Assembly (NCBI GenBank): GCA_002339265.1
Contig: DDKG01000156.1
Location: 1 to 14,869, forward strand
Reading direction: 5' to 3'
Origin: Massilia sp. UBA2604
GTDB taxonomy: Bacteria > Pseudomonadota > Gammaproteobacteria > Burkholderiales > Burkholderiaceae_D
Length of the DNA: 14,869 nucleotides
Under the pieces are notes generated by a model, which was not told the DNA's origin, made no database searches, and was given only the letters and a program-made list of their open reading frames with translations. Below are positions 1 to 7,825 of this stretch, piece after piece (position 1 is the stretch's first letter; each line of letters opens with the position of its first letter). The position numbers and the translations under genes are program-made.

Positions 1-267
1 GCCGATCGAGGCGTCGTAGCGGGCGGCGTCGGTGGCGCTGCGGATCGACAGGTCCTGCATCTGGCTCTGGCTGATCGAAGTGATCGAGGCCGGAGATTCC
101 AGCAGCGGCACGTCGGCGAAGCCGCCGACGCTGGCGCGGTCGAGGGCGATCCATTTGCTGCCGGTGACGACGACCGATGCAGTCTCCTGGGCGAACGCCT
201 GGGACGACAGGGAAAACGCCTGCACGATGGCGCAGGCGAGGATGGTGTGCTTCGAGGTGAATGTCAT
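1..267 (-). CDS. TonB-dependent outer-membrane receptor, N-terminal fragment (runs off the left edge); candidate thiamin-compound receptor
   Basis: Only the first 89 codons are present; the frame is open to base 1. Residues 1-26 form a signal peptide (basic start, hydrophobic core, Ala-Phe-Ala before Gln-Glu). Residues 31-36 (SVVVTG) resemble a TonB box region. From about residue 52 the plug domain begins with the pattern DVPLLESPASITSIS followed by QMQDL, typical of siderophore-type TonB-dependent receptors. Such proteins are 22-strand outer-membrane barrels that import scarce ligands using TonB-ExbBD energy. The start at 267 has an AAGAG Shine-Dalgarno six bases upstream. The gene lies about 100 bases downstream of a TPP riboswitch on the same strand, so I infer that the ligand is thiamin, a thiamin phosphate or a precursor. 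The sequence fragment alone does not show the substrate. The family call is firm; the ligand is an inference from regulation. Confidence 0.85.
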   Translation of the reverse strand, partial: MTFTSKHTILACAIVQAFSLSSQAFAQETASVVVTGSKWIALDRASVGGFADVPLLESPASITSISQSQMQDLSIRSATDAARYDASIG

Positions 268-368
268 GGTTTGCTCTTATTCGCGCGCACGTGGCGCGCC
301 GCTTTTATCAAAGCCGGAGCCAACGTGGGGGAAGGGCAAACGAATGGAGGTGCTGCTTTGCGCTTTCC

Positions 369-441
369 TTCGCTGGCATTATCCAGATCAGGTACGAAGG
401 GTATCTCTCACCCGGAACAGCGTTCCAGGACCCCTAGCGAA
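369..441 (-). ncRNA. TPP riboswitch (THI element)
   Basis: Read on the minus strand, the element opens with TTCGCT (441-436), pairing with AGCGAA (374-369) as stem P1. It contains AGGGGT, then the pyrimidine-sensing core GGGTGAGAGATACCC, then the highly conserved pyrophosphate-sensing segment ACCTGATCTGGATAATGCC. These match the THI-box consensus in the right order and spacing. TPP binding normally represses downstream genes for thiamin synthesis or uptake. The next gene on this strand is the TonB-dependent receptor starting at 267. Between the aptamer and the ATG there is no U-tailed terminator. A GC-rich inverted repeat (GCGCGC arms, 283-299) sits just upstream of the AAGAG Shine-Dalgarno, so control of translation initiation is more likely than attenuation, but the expression platform is not resolved. 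Confidence 0.95.
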
Positions 442-446
442 TCGCG

Positions 447-455
447 AGTGTAACA
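447..455 (-). promoter_or_regulatory. Extended -10 promoter for the TPP riboswitch/receptor transcript
   Basis: On the minus strand the sequence TGTTACACT has the TG-N-TANANT form of an extended -10 element. It predicts a start near 440-441, which is exactly the first base of riboswitch stem P1. No good -35 is found at 17 bases; a TTGACA at 485-490 is about 28 bases away, too far to pair with this -10. Confidence 0.5.
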
Positions 456-473
456 CGGCCCCGGGCGGCCGTG
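454..473 (-). terminator. Hairpin downstream of the VirK-family gene, possible weak terminator
   Basis: CACGGCC and GGCCGTG form a perfect 7-bp stem with a 6-base loop, 33 bases beyond the stop of the VirK/YbjX gene in the direction of transcription. Only two T residues follow, so intrinsic termination would be weak. The stem overlaps the upstream edge of the riboswitch promoter, so a regulatory role there is an alternative. Confidence 0.35.
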
Positions 474-506
474 GTGAATCTGTCAAGACAGTTGGATAGG
501 CGCCAC

Positions 507-1400
507 TCAGGCTTTCGCGGTCGACGGCGCCTCGGCCGCTTCCGGCTGGACGGCGGCTGGCGACACCACATGCCGCAGCAGGACGCCGCGGGCCGCTTCG
601 CCGATGGCGCGCCAGTGCTCGCGCCGCTGCGCCGCGCGCTTGCGGTGCTTCGATGGCATGTCTTGCAATGGCTTGAGGTAGAACGGCAGCGGGACCAGGA
701 AGCTGCGCGCATCCAGTTCGGCGCCGCCCAGGATGCGCCAGAAACCGTCGTAGGCGTTCTCGAAGGCCTTGTCTTGCGCCGCCTCGTAGGCCACGTGCGC
801 GCTGCCGCGCACCGCGACCACCCGGTCGAAGCCGAGCGCCTGCACCGCGCCCTGCAGGGCGGCGAAGCAGAAGAAGCTCGGCGAATTGTTGGGGAATACC
901 TGTTCGAAAGCCTCGAAGGCGCCGCCGGCATCGCGCCACAGGCCGGCGTTGCGGGTCACGAAGGGGACGATCGGCAGGTCGACGCCCACCACCGCGCCCT
1001 CGACCCAGGTCCAGGACAGGCGGTGCAGCACCGTGCCGTCGATAACCAGGGACAGCGTCAGCTCGCCTTCCGGATCGATACGCGGCGCATGCTCGAGCCG
1101 CATGATGAAATCGCCGCCTTCACCCTTGTGCTGCCACAAGACCAGGCCGCCGTGGTGCGCGGCATGCCGGTAGGCGGCGTTGAAAGTCGCTTCTTCGAAG
1201 CGGTAGTGGGCCAGCACGCAGCGCATGCGCTCGCGCACTTTCATGCCGCGCGCCAGGTAGTCGCGGCCGCTCACATGGCGGAACAGGTCGTCGTCGGGCG
1301 CGTTTTCGAGCCGGCGCACCAGTTTGAGACGGGAAAGGGACTGGTGCTCGCGCCAGTAGCGCAGCGCATGCCAGCGTTGGGTGAGACGAGCGAAGATCAT
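507..1400 (-). CDS. VirK/YbjX family protein (DUF535)
   Basis: The 297-residue protein matches the VirK/YbjX (DUF535) family in length and conserved blocks. These are the AHYRF region near residue 65, a central beta-rich section ending in VDLPIVPF, the NNSPSFFCFAALQ block near 170-183, the RVVAVRGSAHV block near 193-203, the AYDGFWRILGG block near 216-226 and a basic C-terminal segment starting MPSKHRKR. Family members in enteric bacteria are linked to virulence and resistance to host cationic peptides, but no biochemical activity is established. No signal peptide or membrane segment is evident. An ATG at 1412 lacks a Shine-Dalgarno. The ATG at 1400 has GGAG six bases upstream, so I chose it. 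The gene is transcribed alone and is divergent from the glutathione S-transferase gene. Confidence 0.75.
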   Translation of the reverse strand: MIFARLTQRWHALRYWREHQSLSRLKLVRRLENAPDDDLFRHVSGRDYLARGMKVRERMRCVLAHYRFEEATFNAAYRHAAHHGGLVLWQHKGEGGDFIMRLEHAPRIDPEGELTLSLVIDGTVLHRLSWTWVEGAVVGVDLPIVPFVTRNAGLWRDAGGAFEAFEQVFPNNSPSFFCFAALQGAVQALGFDRVVAVRGSAHVAYEAAQDKAFENAYDGFWRILGGAELDARSFLVPLPFYLKPLQDMPSKHRKRAAQRREHWRAIGEAARGVLLRHVVSPAAVQPEAAEAPSTAKA

Positions 1401-1712
1401 CGAGCGCTCCATTCGGCGTGAAGGGGCAATGTCTTGCGGAGCCGCCCGCGCGCAGGCGGGCCGGGCTCAGCAACAACAAAAAATAATTCCGTCTTGCAAT
1501 TATCTGCCGAATTGCTAACTCGTGCCCGGACGAAGTGCAAACAGTGCTTGGGAACCAAGGCGGGCGTGATCTGTCATGGGACACTCTCTGGACGTATTAA
1601 CTTATGGTTGTTTTTAGGCATGCACGACAAGACTACCATGTTTACGGCGCGCCACGCCTCTTCATTCATCATCGATAATGCGCCGGAACCAACCAGCAAT
1701 GGAGGAAGCAGA
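1401..1712. other. Divergent intergenic region between the VirK-family and GST genes
   Basis: This 312-bp, locally AT-richer stretch holds no convincing gene. It contains a dyad GCAATT-N8-AATTGC at 1496-1515, a second dyad CTTGG-GAA-CCAAG at 1547-1559, and a GC-rich hairpin (GCCCGC/GCGGGC, 1444-1461) in the probable leader of the VirK-family gene. A GATAAT hexamer at 1674-1679 could be a -10 for the GST gene but lacks a good -35. An open frame extending the GST gene upstream to 1434 crosses this region, but it has non-coding character and no ribosome binding site. Confidence 0.5.
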
Positions 1713-2420
1713 ATGGCGTATGAACTGTTTTATTGGCCGAGCATCCAGGGCCGCGGCGAATTCGTCCGCCTGGCGCTGGAAGAAGCGGGCGCCGACTATG
1801 TCGATGTGGCGCGCCGCGAAGGCGGTGTCGACCTGTTGATGGCGGCGCTCGACGTCGAAGAGTATCCGGCCTTCGCGCCGCCCTTCCTGAAGGCCGGGGA
1901 GCTGGTCATCGGCCAGGTGGCCAACATCCTGCTCTACCTGGGCGAGCAGCACGGCCTGGCGCCGCGCACCGATCCGGGCCGCCTGTGGGTGCACCAGCTG
2001 CAGCTGACCATCGCCGACCTGGTGACCGAGGCCCACGACACCCATCACCCGATCGCGGCCGCGCTGTACTATGAAGACCAGAAACCCGAGGCCCTGCGCC
2101 GCTCGGCCGACTTCGTCGAGTCGCGCATCCCCAAGTTCATGGCCTATTTCGCGCGCCTGCTGTCCAACCCCGAGCCGCGCGACTACCTCACCGGCGACAA
2201 GGTGACCTATGCCGACCTGTCGCTGTTCCAGGTCATCGAAGGCTTGCGCTATGCCTTCCCGAATGCGATGAAGAAGATCGAGCAGGAGCATCCGGAGCTC
2301 ACCGGCCTGCGCGACCGGGTGGCCGCGCGGCCGAACATCGCGGCCTATCTGGCCTCGAAGCGGCGGATTCCCTTCAACGAGGAAGGCATCTTCCGCCGCT
2401 ATCCCGAGCTCGATCAGTAA
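1713..2420 (+). CDS. Glutathione S-transferase family protein
   Basis: The protein has 235 residues, the usual length for a cytosolic GST. The N-terminal thioredoxin-like domain (about 1-85) begins ELFYWPSIQGRGEFVRLAL. Tyr7 in this segment aligns with the catalytic tyrosine of sigma/alpha/mu/pi-type GSTs, followed by the GRGE turn. FAPPFL carries the expected cis-proline, and QVANILLYLGE resembles the glutathione gamma-glutamyl binding segment. The all-helical C-terminal domain (about 90-225) includes TGDKVTYADLSLFQVIEGL, with the conserved N-capping Asp motif. The role is conjugation or reduction of electrophiles with glutathione in the cytoplasm; the substrate is unknown. The start at 1713 is preceded by GGAGGA at ideal spacing, and this excludes the longer in-frame extension. 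Its 3' end is four bases from the end of dkgB, which converges on it. Confidence 0.88.
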   Translation: MAYELFYWPSIQGRGEFVRLALEEAGADYVDVARREGGVDLLMAALDVEEYPAFAPPFLKAGELVIGQVANILLYLGEQHGLAPRTDPGRLWVHQLQLTIADLVTEAHDTHHPIAAALYYEDQKPEALRRSADFVESRIPKFMAYFARLLSNPEPRDYLTGDKVTYADLSLFQVIEGLRYAFPNAMKKIEQEHPELTGLRDRVAARPNIAAYLASKRRIPFNEEGIFRRYPELDQ

Positions 2421-2424
2421 GCCG

Positions 2425-3225
2425 TCAATCCCAGGCCGGGGCGAAGTCCGGACTGACCAGGCGTCCGCCATTGTCGAGCGCATCGATGGCGGCGCTGTCG
2501 GCAACGTCCAGCACGAGTTCGCGCGCCGCCAGGTTGCTCGCCAGGTTGTCGCGTTTGGTCGACGACGGGATCACGGCGTAGCCCTTGGCCAGCAGCCAGG
2601 CCAGCGTCACCTGGGCCGGCGTGGCGCCGTGGCGGCGCGCGATCTCCCCAATCACCGGATCGCTCATCACCTTGCCGTAGGCCAGCGGCATGTAGGCGGT
2701 GACGTGGATGCCGGCCGCGCGCGCAAAGTCCGCCACGCTGCGGTTCTGCAGGTAGGGATGCAGCTCGACCTGGTTGGTGGCGATGTTGGCCGCGCCGACG
2801 GCGTCGATCGCTTCGCGCATCAGCGCCACCGGGAAGTTCGAGACGCCGATCGCGCCCGTGAGGCCGGCCTCGCGCGCCGCCAGCAGGGCCTGCATCGACT
2901 CGGCGACTGAAACGGCGGCGCCGGGCGACGGCCAGTGAATCAGGGTCAGGTCGACCTGCTCGACGCGCAGCTTGTGCAGGCTGTCCTTCAGGCTGGCGGC
3001 CAGCTTGTCGGCAGCCAGGTGCTCGGTCCAGATCTTGGTGGTCAGCCAGACCTCGCGCCGCGCTACTTTTGACGAGGCCAGCGCCTGGCCGACCTCCGCC
3101 TCGTTGCCATAGATCTGGGCGGTGTCGATGTGGCGGTAGCCCAGTTCCAGTCCAGTGGCGACCGAGTCGATGGCGGCTTGCCCTTGCAGGCGGAAGGTCC
3201 CGAGACCCAGTTGCGGCATGTTCAT
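2425..3225 (-). CDS. dkgB: Aldo-keto reductase, 2,5-didehydrogluconate reductase DkgB
   Basis: The 266-residue protein is essentially the length of E. coli DkgB (YafB) and resembles it throughout. The aldo-keto reductase tetrad is visible as Asp34 and Tyr39 (in [11 protein letters not shown]), Lys64 (TTKIW) and His97 (LIHWPSP). GVSNF at 127-131 and [10 protein letters not shown] at 219-228 are the conserved barrel and NADPH 2'-phosphate binding segments. The C-terminus [12 protein letters not shown] is also DkgB-like. These enzymes reduce 2,5-diketo-D-gluconate, methylglyoxal and other small aldehydes in the cytoplasm. The start at 3225 has AAGGA upstream; a longer frame to 3366 overlaps the exporter gene and has no support. 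It is the second gene of an operon with the MFS exporter (20-bp gap) and lies near a YafC-like regulator, as dkgB does in E. coli. The family is firm; the physiological substrate is not known. Confidence 0.92.
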   Translation of the reverse strand: MNMPQLGLGTFRLQGQAAIDSVATGLELGYRHIDTAQIYGNEAEVGQALASSKVARREVWLTTKIWTEHLAADKLAASLKDSLHKLRVEQVDLTLIHWPSPGAAVSVAESMQALLAAREAGLTGAIGVSNFPVALMREAIDAVGAANIATNQVELHPYLQNRSVADFARAAGIHVTAYMPLAYGKVMSDPVIGEIARRHGATPAQVTLAWLLAKGYAVIPSSTKRDNLASNLAARELVLDVADSAAIDALDNGGRLVSPDFAPAWD

Positions 3226-3245
3226 GGTATGTCCTTGTCGATGAG

Positions 3246-4451
3246 TTAATGGGTGGCGACGGCGCTGCGCACGGCCGCCTTGGCTGGCACGCCTTCGCGC
3301 CGATCGAGCCAGCCGGCCAGGGTCGTGAGCAGCAGGGCGCCGACGACGACCAGGGCGCCGATCCACGGCGTGGCCATCAGCCCCAGATGGGCGACGATCA
3401 GGCCGCCGCCCCAGGCGCCCAGCGCGATGCCGACATTGAAGGCGGCGATGTTCAGTCCCGAGGCGACGTCCACCGCCTGCGGCGCGTCACGCTCGGCGCG
3501 CTGCACCACATAGACTTGCAGGCCGGGCACGTTGCCGAAGGCGACCGCGCCCCAGGCCAGCACCGTGATCAGGACCAGCGGTTTGCTCGGCGCGGTGAAG
3601 GTGAGCGCCAGCAGCACCACGGCCAGCAGCGCGAACACGATCTGCAGCGCGGGCACCGGGCCATGGCGGTCGGCCAGCTTGCCGCCCCAGATATTCCCGG
3701 CCGCGACTGAGACGCCGTACACCAGCATCACCAGGCTGACGGTCGACGCCGCGAAGCCCGAGACTTCCTGCAGCACCGGGGCCAGGTAAGTAAAGGCGAT
3801 GAAGCTGCCGCCGTAGCCGAGCGTGGTCATGGCGTACACCAGCAGCAGGCGCGGCTTTTTCAGCACCGCGAGCTGGGTCAGCAGGCTCGATGGTTTGCTG
3901 CTGGCGATATCCGACGGCACCAGGATGGCGCTGCCGATCACGGCGATCACGCCCAGCAGCGACACTGCCAGGAAGGTGGCTTGCCAGCCGAAATGCTGGC
4001 CGATGAAGGTCCCGAGCGGCACGCCGGTGACCAGGGCCACGGTCAGGCCGGTGAACATCAGCGCGATGGCGCTGGCCGCCTTTTCTTTCGGCACCAGGCT
4101 GGTGGCGATGGTCGAGCCGATTGAGAAGAACACGCCGTGCGCCAGCCCGGTGAGCACGCGCGCGGCCATCAGCGCTTCGTAGTTCGGCGCCATCCAGGCC
4201 ACCAGGTTACCGAGGGTGAATAACACCATGAGGCCGAGCAGCAGCAGCTTGCGCGGGACCTTGCCGGTGAGGGCCGTGAGCACCGGCGCGCCGATGGCGA
4301 CGCCCAGCGCGTACAGGCTGACCAAGAGGCCGGCCGATGGCACCGACACATTCAGGCTGGCGGCGATGGTGGGGATCAGGCCGACGATCACGAATTCGGT
4401 CGTCCCGATGGCGAAAGCGCTCAAGGTGAGCGCCCAGAGTGCGAGTGGCAT
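3246..4451 (-). CDS. MFS transporter, DHA1/AraJ-like exporter
   Basis: The 401-residue protein is strongly hydrophobic, with about twelve predicted membrane helices and a central cytoplasmic break near residue 190. The N-terminus [20 protein letters not shown] is the hallmark of the AraJ/YdhP/PbuE branch of drug:H+ antiporters. A shortened motif A ([11 protein letters not shown]) lies between helices 2 and 3, and a motif C-like GVPLGTFIG segment follows in helix 5. Members export sugars, nucleosides or drugs with the proton gradient; the substrate here cannot be read from sequence. The start at 4451 has AAGGAG seven bases upstream. The in-frame extension to 4805 runs through the lysR gene and is rejected. 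It is first in the operon with dkgB and divergent from the LysR regulator, so its substrate may be a toxic aldehyde, a sugar acid or the product of DkgB. Confidence 0.88.
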   Translation of the reverse strand: MPLALWALTLSAFAIGTTEFVIVGLIPTIAASLNVSVPSAGLLVSLYALGVAIGAPVLTALTGKVPRKLLLLGLMVLFTLGNLVAWMAPNYEALMAARVLTGLAHGVFFSIGSTIATSLVPKEKAASAIALMFTGLTVALVTGVPLGTFIGQHFGWQATFLAVSLLGVIAVIGSAILVPSDIASSKPSSLLTQLAVLKKPRLLLVYAMTTLGYGGSFIAFTYLAPVLQEVSGFAASTVSLVMLVYGVSVAAGNIWGGKLADRHGPVPALQIVFALLAVVLLALTFTAPSKPLVLITVLAWGAVAFGNVPGLQVYVVQRAERDAPQAVDVASGLNIAAFNVGIALGAWGGGLIVAHLGLMATPWIGALVVVGALLLTTLAGWLDRREGVPAKAAVRSAVATH

Positions 4452-4515
4452 ACGATTCTCCTTGTTGTTGCCGTATCTGCGTGGCAGGTTTGAGCCAGGC
4501 ATGCAGTGTGCCGTG

Positions 4516-4527
4516 CTTGGGTGCAAG
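4516..4527. promoter_or_regulatory. Candidate operator between the exporter/dkgB operon and lysR
   Basis: CTTG-N4-CAAG is a short dyad in the 121-bp divergent region, overlapping the -35 proposed for lysR. LysR regulators usually bind such shared regions and repress themselves. The half-sites do not fit the T-N11-A pattern exactly. A similar GTGCTTGGG...CAAGG string occurs upstream of the GST gene at 1544-1560. Confidence 0.3.
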
Positions 4528-4549
4528 GAAAAATAGGCCGCTGTACAAT
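4522..4549 (+). promoter_or_regulatory. Candidate promoter of the LysR regulator gene
   Basis: TACAAT at 4544-4549 is a good -10. TGCAAG at 4522-4527 is a modest -35 with a 16-base spacer. The predicted start, near 4556, leaves a short leader before the ATG at 4573. Confidence 0.45.
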
Positions 4550-4572
4550 GGACTTTTGAGCTGGAATCAACA

Positions 4573-5469
4573 ATGATTGACGTAGATGCCTTGATTGTAT
4601 TCGTTGCGGTCATAGATTCCGGCTCGTTCTCGGCCGCCGCCGAGCGCCTGGGGCAGACCCCGTCCGGGGTGTCGCGCACCATCTCGCGGTTGGAGGATGG
4701 CCTCGGGATGACCCTGATGCACCGCACGACGCGGCGCCTGCAGCTCACCGAGGAAGGCGCCTGGCTACTCGAGCGCGCCCGCGCCATCCTGGCCGACCTG
4801 GCCAATACCGAGGCCGAGGCGCAAGCGCGCCGTTCGCAGCCGTCGGGCCTGGTGCGGGTGAATGCGTCGACGCCGGCCTTCGACCACCTGCTGGCGCCCC
4901 TGCTGCCCGACTTCCTGGAAGCGTATCCGCTGGTCCAGCTGGAACTGACCAGCGGAGAGACCTACGTCGACCTGATCGAGGAGCGCGCCGACCTGGCGAT
5001 CCGCATCGGTGCGCTGCCCGATTCGACACTCAATGCGCGCCGCCTGGGCACCGGCCGGCTGCGGGTGGTGGCGGCGCCCGGCTATATCGACAAGTACGGC
5101 GTGCCGCGTGAGCCGGCCGAGCTGGCGCATCACCGCACCGTGGGTTTCACGGCGCCGGCTTCATTGAATACCTGGCCGCTGCTGCATGCGGGCGGCGAGG
5201 GCTATACGGTCACGCCGCAGGTGCTGGCATCGAGCGGCGAGACGGTGCGCCACCTGGTCCTGCACGGAGCGGGCATCGGGTCGATGGGAGAATTCCTGGT
5301 GCGCTCCGACATCGAGGCGGGGCGGCTGGCGCCGGTGCTGGAAGAGCACATCCTGCCGTGGACCCAGCCCGTGTGGGCCGTGTTCTACAAGCAGGGCGCG
5401 CTGGCGCCGCGGGTGGCGGCGCTGGTGGATTTCCTCGCCCGCAGGCTGGGCGAGGTGCTGGAACGCTAA
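4573..5469 (+). CDS. LysR-family transcriptional regulator, YafC-like
   Basis: The 298-residue length is standard for the family. Residues 2-61 form the winged helix-turn-helix (GSFSAAAERLGQTPSGVSR is the recognition region, ending HRTTRRLQLTEEG). Residues 91-293 form the periplasmic-binding-protein-like effector domain. Similarity to E. coli YafC is visible across the protein, notably FTAPASLNTWP at 192-202 and the SGET motif at 127-130. In E. coli yafC lies beside dkgB, and the same pairing is kept here with an exporter gene between them. The gene diverges from that operon, the usual arrangement for a LysR activator/repressor and its target. The effector is unknown. No strong Shine-Dalgarno precedes the ATG. 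The stop overlaps the stop of the convergent GGDEF-EAL gene by four bases. Confidence 0.9.
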   Translation: MIDVDALIVFVAVIDSGSFSAAAERLGQTPSGVSRTISRLEDGLGMTLMHRTTRRLQLTEEGAWLLERARAILADLANTEAEAQARRSQPSGLVRVNASTPAFDHLLAPLLPDFLEAYPLVQLELTSGETYVDLIEERADLAIRIGALPDSTLNARRLGTGRLRVVAAPGYIDKYGVPREPAELAHHRTVGFTAPASLNTWPLLHAGGEGYTVTPQVLASSGETVRHLVLHGAGIGSMGEFLVRSDIEAGRLAPVLEEHILPWTQPVWAVFYKQGALAPRVAALVDFLARRLGEVLER

Positions 5470-7790
5470 CCGATGGTGTCTGCGGTGTCGATGGTGTCGA
5501 GAGCGTCGGCAGTGGCGAGACGCTCGATCAGGTCCTCCAGCGGCATCGGACGGCAGAACAGGTAGCCCTGCATGCAAGGCTGTCCGTGGGCCGCCAGGAA
5601 GCTGGCCTGCTGCGGCGTTTCGATGCCCTCGGCCACCACCCGCAGGCCCAGTTGGCCGGCCATCGCCAGGATCGATTGCACCAGCGCCGTGCCGTTGCTG
5701 TCGTCCGGCATATCGCGGATGAAGGCCTTGTCGATCTTGAGTTCGTACAGCGGCATCTTGCGCAGGTAGGCCAGGTTCGAATACCCGGTGCCGAAGTCGT
5801 CGATCGAGAAGCGGATGCCCAGGCGCGCCAGTTCGTGCATGCGCTTGACCGTTTCGTCGATATCGTCCACCAGCAGGCCCTCGGTGACTTCGAAGATCAG
5901 CTGTTGCGGCGGCATGCCTGTCTCGGCCACGATGGCGCGCACCGCGGCGACGAAATCGGGCTGGCGGAACTGGCGCGGGCTGACGTTGATCGACAGCGGC
6001 AGCGCATGGCCGGCACGCTCCAGCGCACGCCATGCCAGGCAGGCCTGGCGCAGGACCCAGGCGCCGAGCGGGACGATCAGGCCGGTTTCCTCGGCCACCG
6101 GAATGAATGCATCGGGCGGCACCAGCACCCCGTCGGCGCGGCGCCAGCGCAGCAGCACTTCAGCGCCGACCGGCGTGCCGGCCGGATCGACCTGCAATTG
6201 CAGGTGCAGCGCCAGCTCGTTGTTCTGCAGGGCGTTGGCCAGGTCGCGCTCGAGCGTCAGCACGTTCTCGGCCGCGGCCAGCATCGTGGTCTCGAACAGG
6301 GCCACGCCATTGCGTCCGGCCGCCTTCGCGTGGTACATCGCGGTATCGGCTTCGCGCAGCAGGTCGTGCACGGTCTGCCCCTGGCGCAGCGGCAGCGCCA
6401 CGCCGATGCTGCCCGAGGAGTGGTAGACCTGGTTGTCGATGTCGGCCGGGCGGCGCAGCGCCTTGCCGACTTTTTGCGCCAGTTCGAGCGCGGCGGCGGT
6501 GGCGGCCGCGCCGTCGCTGCCGAGATTCGCGGCCAGGATGACGAATTCGTCGCCGCCGAGGCGGGCCACGGTGTCGCCTTCGCGCACCGCGTCGACCAGG
6601 TGCGAGGCGACGTGCTTGAGCAGGGCGTCGCCGGTCGCGTGGCCGCGCGCATCGTTGACGCTCTTGAAGTTGTCGAGGTCGATGTACAGCACCGCGCCGA
6701 GCCCGCGGCCTGCGTGCGCCTGTTCCACCAGCGCGTGCAGGCGTTCCATCAGCAGGCGCCGGTTCGGCAGGCCGGTAAGCACGTCGAAGAAGGCCAGCTG
6801 CTCGATCGCGTCGGCCGAGCGGCGCCGCTCGGTGATGTCGCGTCCCACCACCACCAGGTGCGTGATCGGCCCGCCTTCGCCGGCAAACGGCACCATGTCG
6901 ATCTCGACCCAGCACGGCTCGCCCGTCTTCGAATAGTTCACCAATTCAGCCGACACCGGCTCGCGCTTGCCGATCGCCTCCACGATGCGCGCCACTACTA
7001 CCGGATCGGTCTCGGGACCGTGCAGCGTGCGCATGCTGCGCCCGACGATCTCGTCGGCGCGGTAGCCGCTGCGGCGCTCGAAGGCGCGGTTGGCGAAGAT
7101 GATGGGCTGGATGGCGCCGGGACGGTCGTCCACCTTCACGATCAATACCATCTCGTTGAGGCCCGCCAGCGCGGCGGAGGTCAGCCGCAGCTCGGCGTTC
7201 ATGGCCCGCAGCAGGCCCTGGCCTTCTTCGAGCGAACCGGCGACGGTGCGCACGTCCTTCAGCGAGCCGGCCAGGCCCTTGAGCAGGGTGCCGCAAGTCA
7301 GGGTGATCAAGCCGCCCACGCAGGTGAAGTTCAGGGTCAGGATCAGCACGCTGGGCAGCGAGTCGTGGGCGTAGTGGCCGACCGGGATGTCGGTCTGTCC
7401 GGTCAGGCCGAGCACCATCAGCGTGGCGGCGCTGAGCGCGAGCCCGGCGATCGCCGGCCGTGTACCCAGCAGGACGGCGGCCAGCGCGGGCGCCGCCAGC
7501 AGGTAGAACAGCCCGATGGCGCCGGCCGCCAGCATCGAGCCGATGCCGACGCCATACAGCATGGCCAGGAAGTTCAGCACGCGGGTACGATAGGATAGAT
7601 GGTCCAGGCGCCAGATCGCCAGGATCCAGGCCAGGGCGGCGGTGTCCATCAGGGCCACCGCCGGCATGTTGCGGTAGACCGCCAGCGCCGCGCTGGGCAC
7701 TGCGGCGATCAGTGCCAGCACCAGGACGACGGACATCAATGACGTGAAAACACGTGCGCGCCACTGCGCAACATCGTCGTGAGCCAGCAT
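5466..7790 (-). CDS. Membrane-anchored PAS-GGDEF-EAL protein (c-di-GMP cyclase/phosphodiesterase)
   Basis: 774 residues. About 12-175 hold several hydrophobic segments forming an integral membrane sensor region. A PAS domain follows (about 205-320, ending GRDITERRR). The GGDEF domain (about 330-495) has an intact GGDEF at 412-416 and an RxxD inhibitory site (REGD, 403-406) five residues before it, so cyclase activity with product inhibition is plausible. The EAL domain (about 505-760) has EVL at 544-546 in place of EAL but keeps the metal and catalytic set: Glu544, Asn602, Glu634, Asp664-Asp665 in DDFGTGYSNL, Lys686, Glu721 and Gln741. Phosphodiesterase activity is therefore also expected. 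The protein would set cyclic-di-GMP level in response to a membrane or PAS signal. The start has only a weak GAAAG ribosome site. A Fur-like palindrome lies 36-51 bases upstream. Which activity dominates cannot be read from sequence. Confidence 0.93.
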   Translation of the reverse strand: MLAHDDVAQWRARVFTSLMSVVLVLALIAAVPSAALAVYRNMPAVALMDTAALAWILAIWRLDHLSYRTRVLNFLAMLYGVGIGSMLAAGAIGLFYLLAAPALAAVLLGTRPAIAGLALSAATLMVLGLTGQTDIPVGHYAHDSLPSVLILTLNFTCVGGLITLTCGTLLKGLAGSLKDVRTVAGSLEEGQGLLRAMNAELRLTSAALAGLNEMVLIVKVDDRPGAIQPIIFANRAFERRSGYRADEIVGRSMRTLHGPETDPVVVARIVEAIGKREPVSAELVNYSKTGEPCWVEIDMVPFAGEGGPITHLVVVGRDITERRRSADAIEQLAFFDVLTGLPNRRLLMERLHALVEQAHAGRGLGAVLYIDLDNFKSVNDARGHATGDALLKHVASHLVDAVREGDTVARLGGDEFVILAANLGSDGAAATAAALELAQKVGKALRRPADIDNQVYHSSGSIGVALPLRQGQTVHDLLREADTAMYHAKAAGRNGVALFETTMLAAAENVLTLERDLANALQNNELALHLQLQVDPAGTPVGAEVLLRWRRADGVLVPPDAFIPVAEETGLIVPLGAWVLRQACLAWRALERAGHALPLSINVSPRQFRQPDFVAAVRAIVAETGMPPQQLIFEVTEGLLVDDIDETVKRMHELARLGIRFSIDDFGTGYSNLAYLRKMPLYELKIDKAFIRDMPDDSNGTALVQSILAMAGQLGLRVVAEGIETPQQASFLAAHGQPCMQGYLFCRPMPLEDLIERLATADALDTIDTADTIG

Positions 7791-7825
7791 GGTTACTTTC
7801 GAATTAGGGATGGTGATTTCATTAT

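Noticed and set aside
485..490. TTGACA as the -35 of the riboswitch promoter
   Set aside because: It is about 28 bases from the TACACT -10, far beyond the usual 16-18. It lies inside a short palindrome, CTGTCAAGACAG.
32..499. 155-codon plus-strand frame across the receptor start and riboswitch
   Set aside because: It covers the antisense of a signal peptide and of a structured RNA, and has no ribosome site.
471..1421. 316-codon plus-strand frame opposite the VirK-family gene
   Set aside because: It shows low-complexity antisense character with no recognisable motif. The minus-strand product fits DUF535.
4452..4805. N-terminal extension of the MFS gene
   Set aside because: It overlaps the lysR coding region and its promoter. 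The ATG at 4451 has a strong AAGGAG site and begins a typical first helix.
5358..7598. 746-codon open frame on the plus strand opposite the GGDEF-EAL gene
   Set aside because: Its composition (His, Gln, Arg, Ala rich) is that of an antisense frame in GC-rich DNA. The opposite strand encodes clear PAS, GGDEF and EAL domains.
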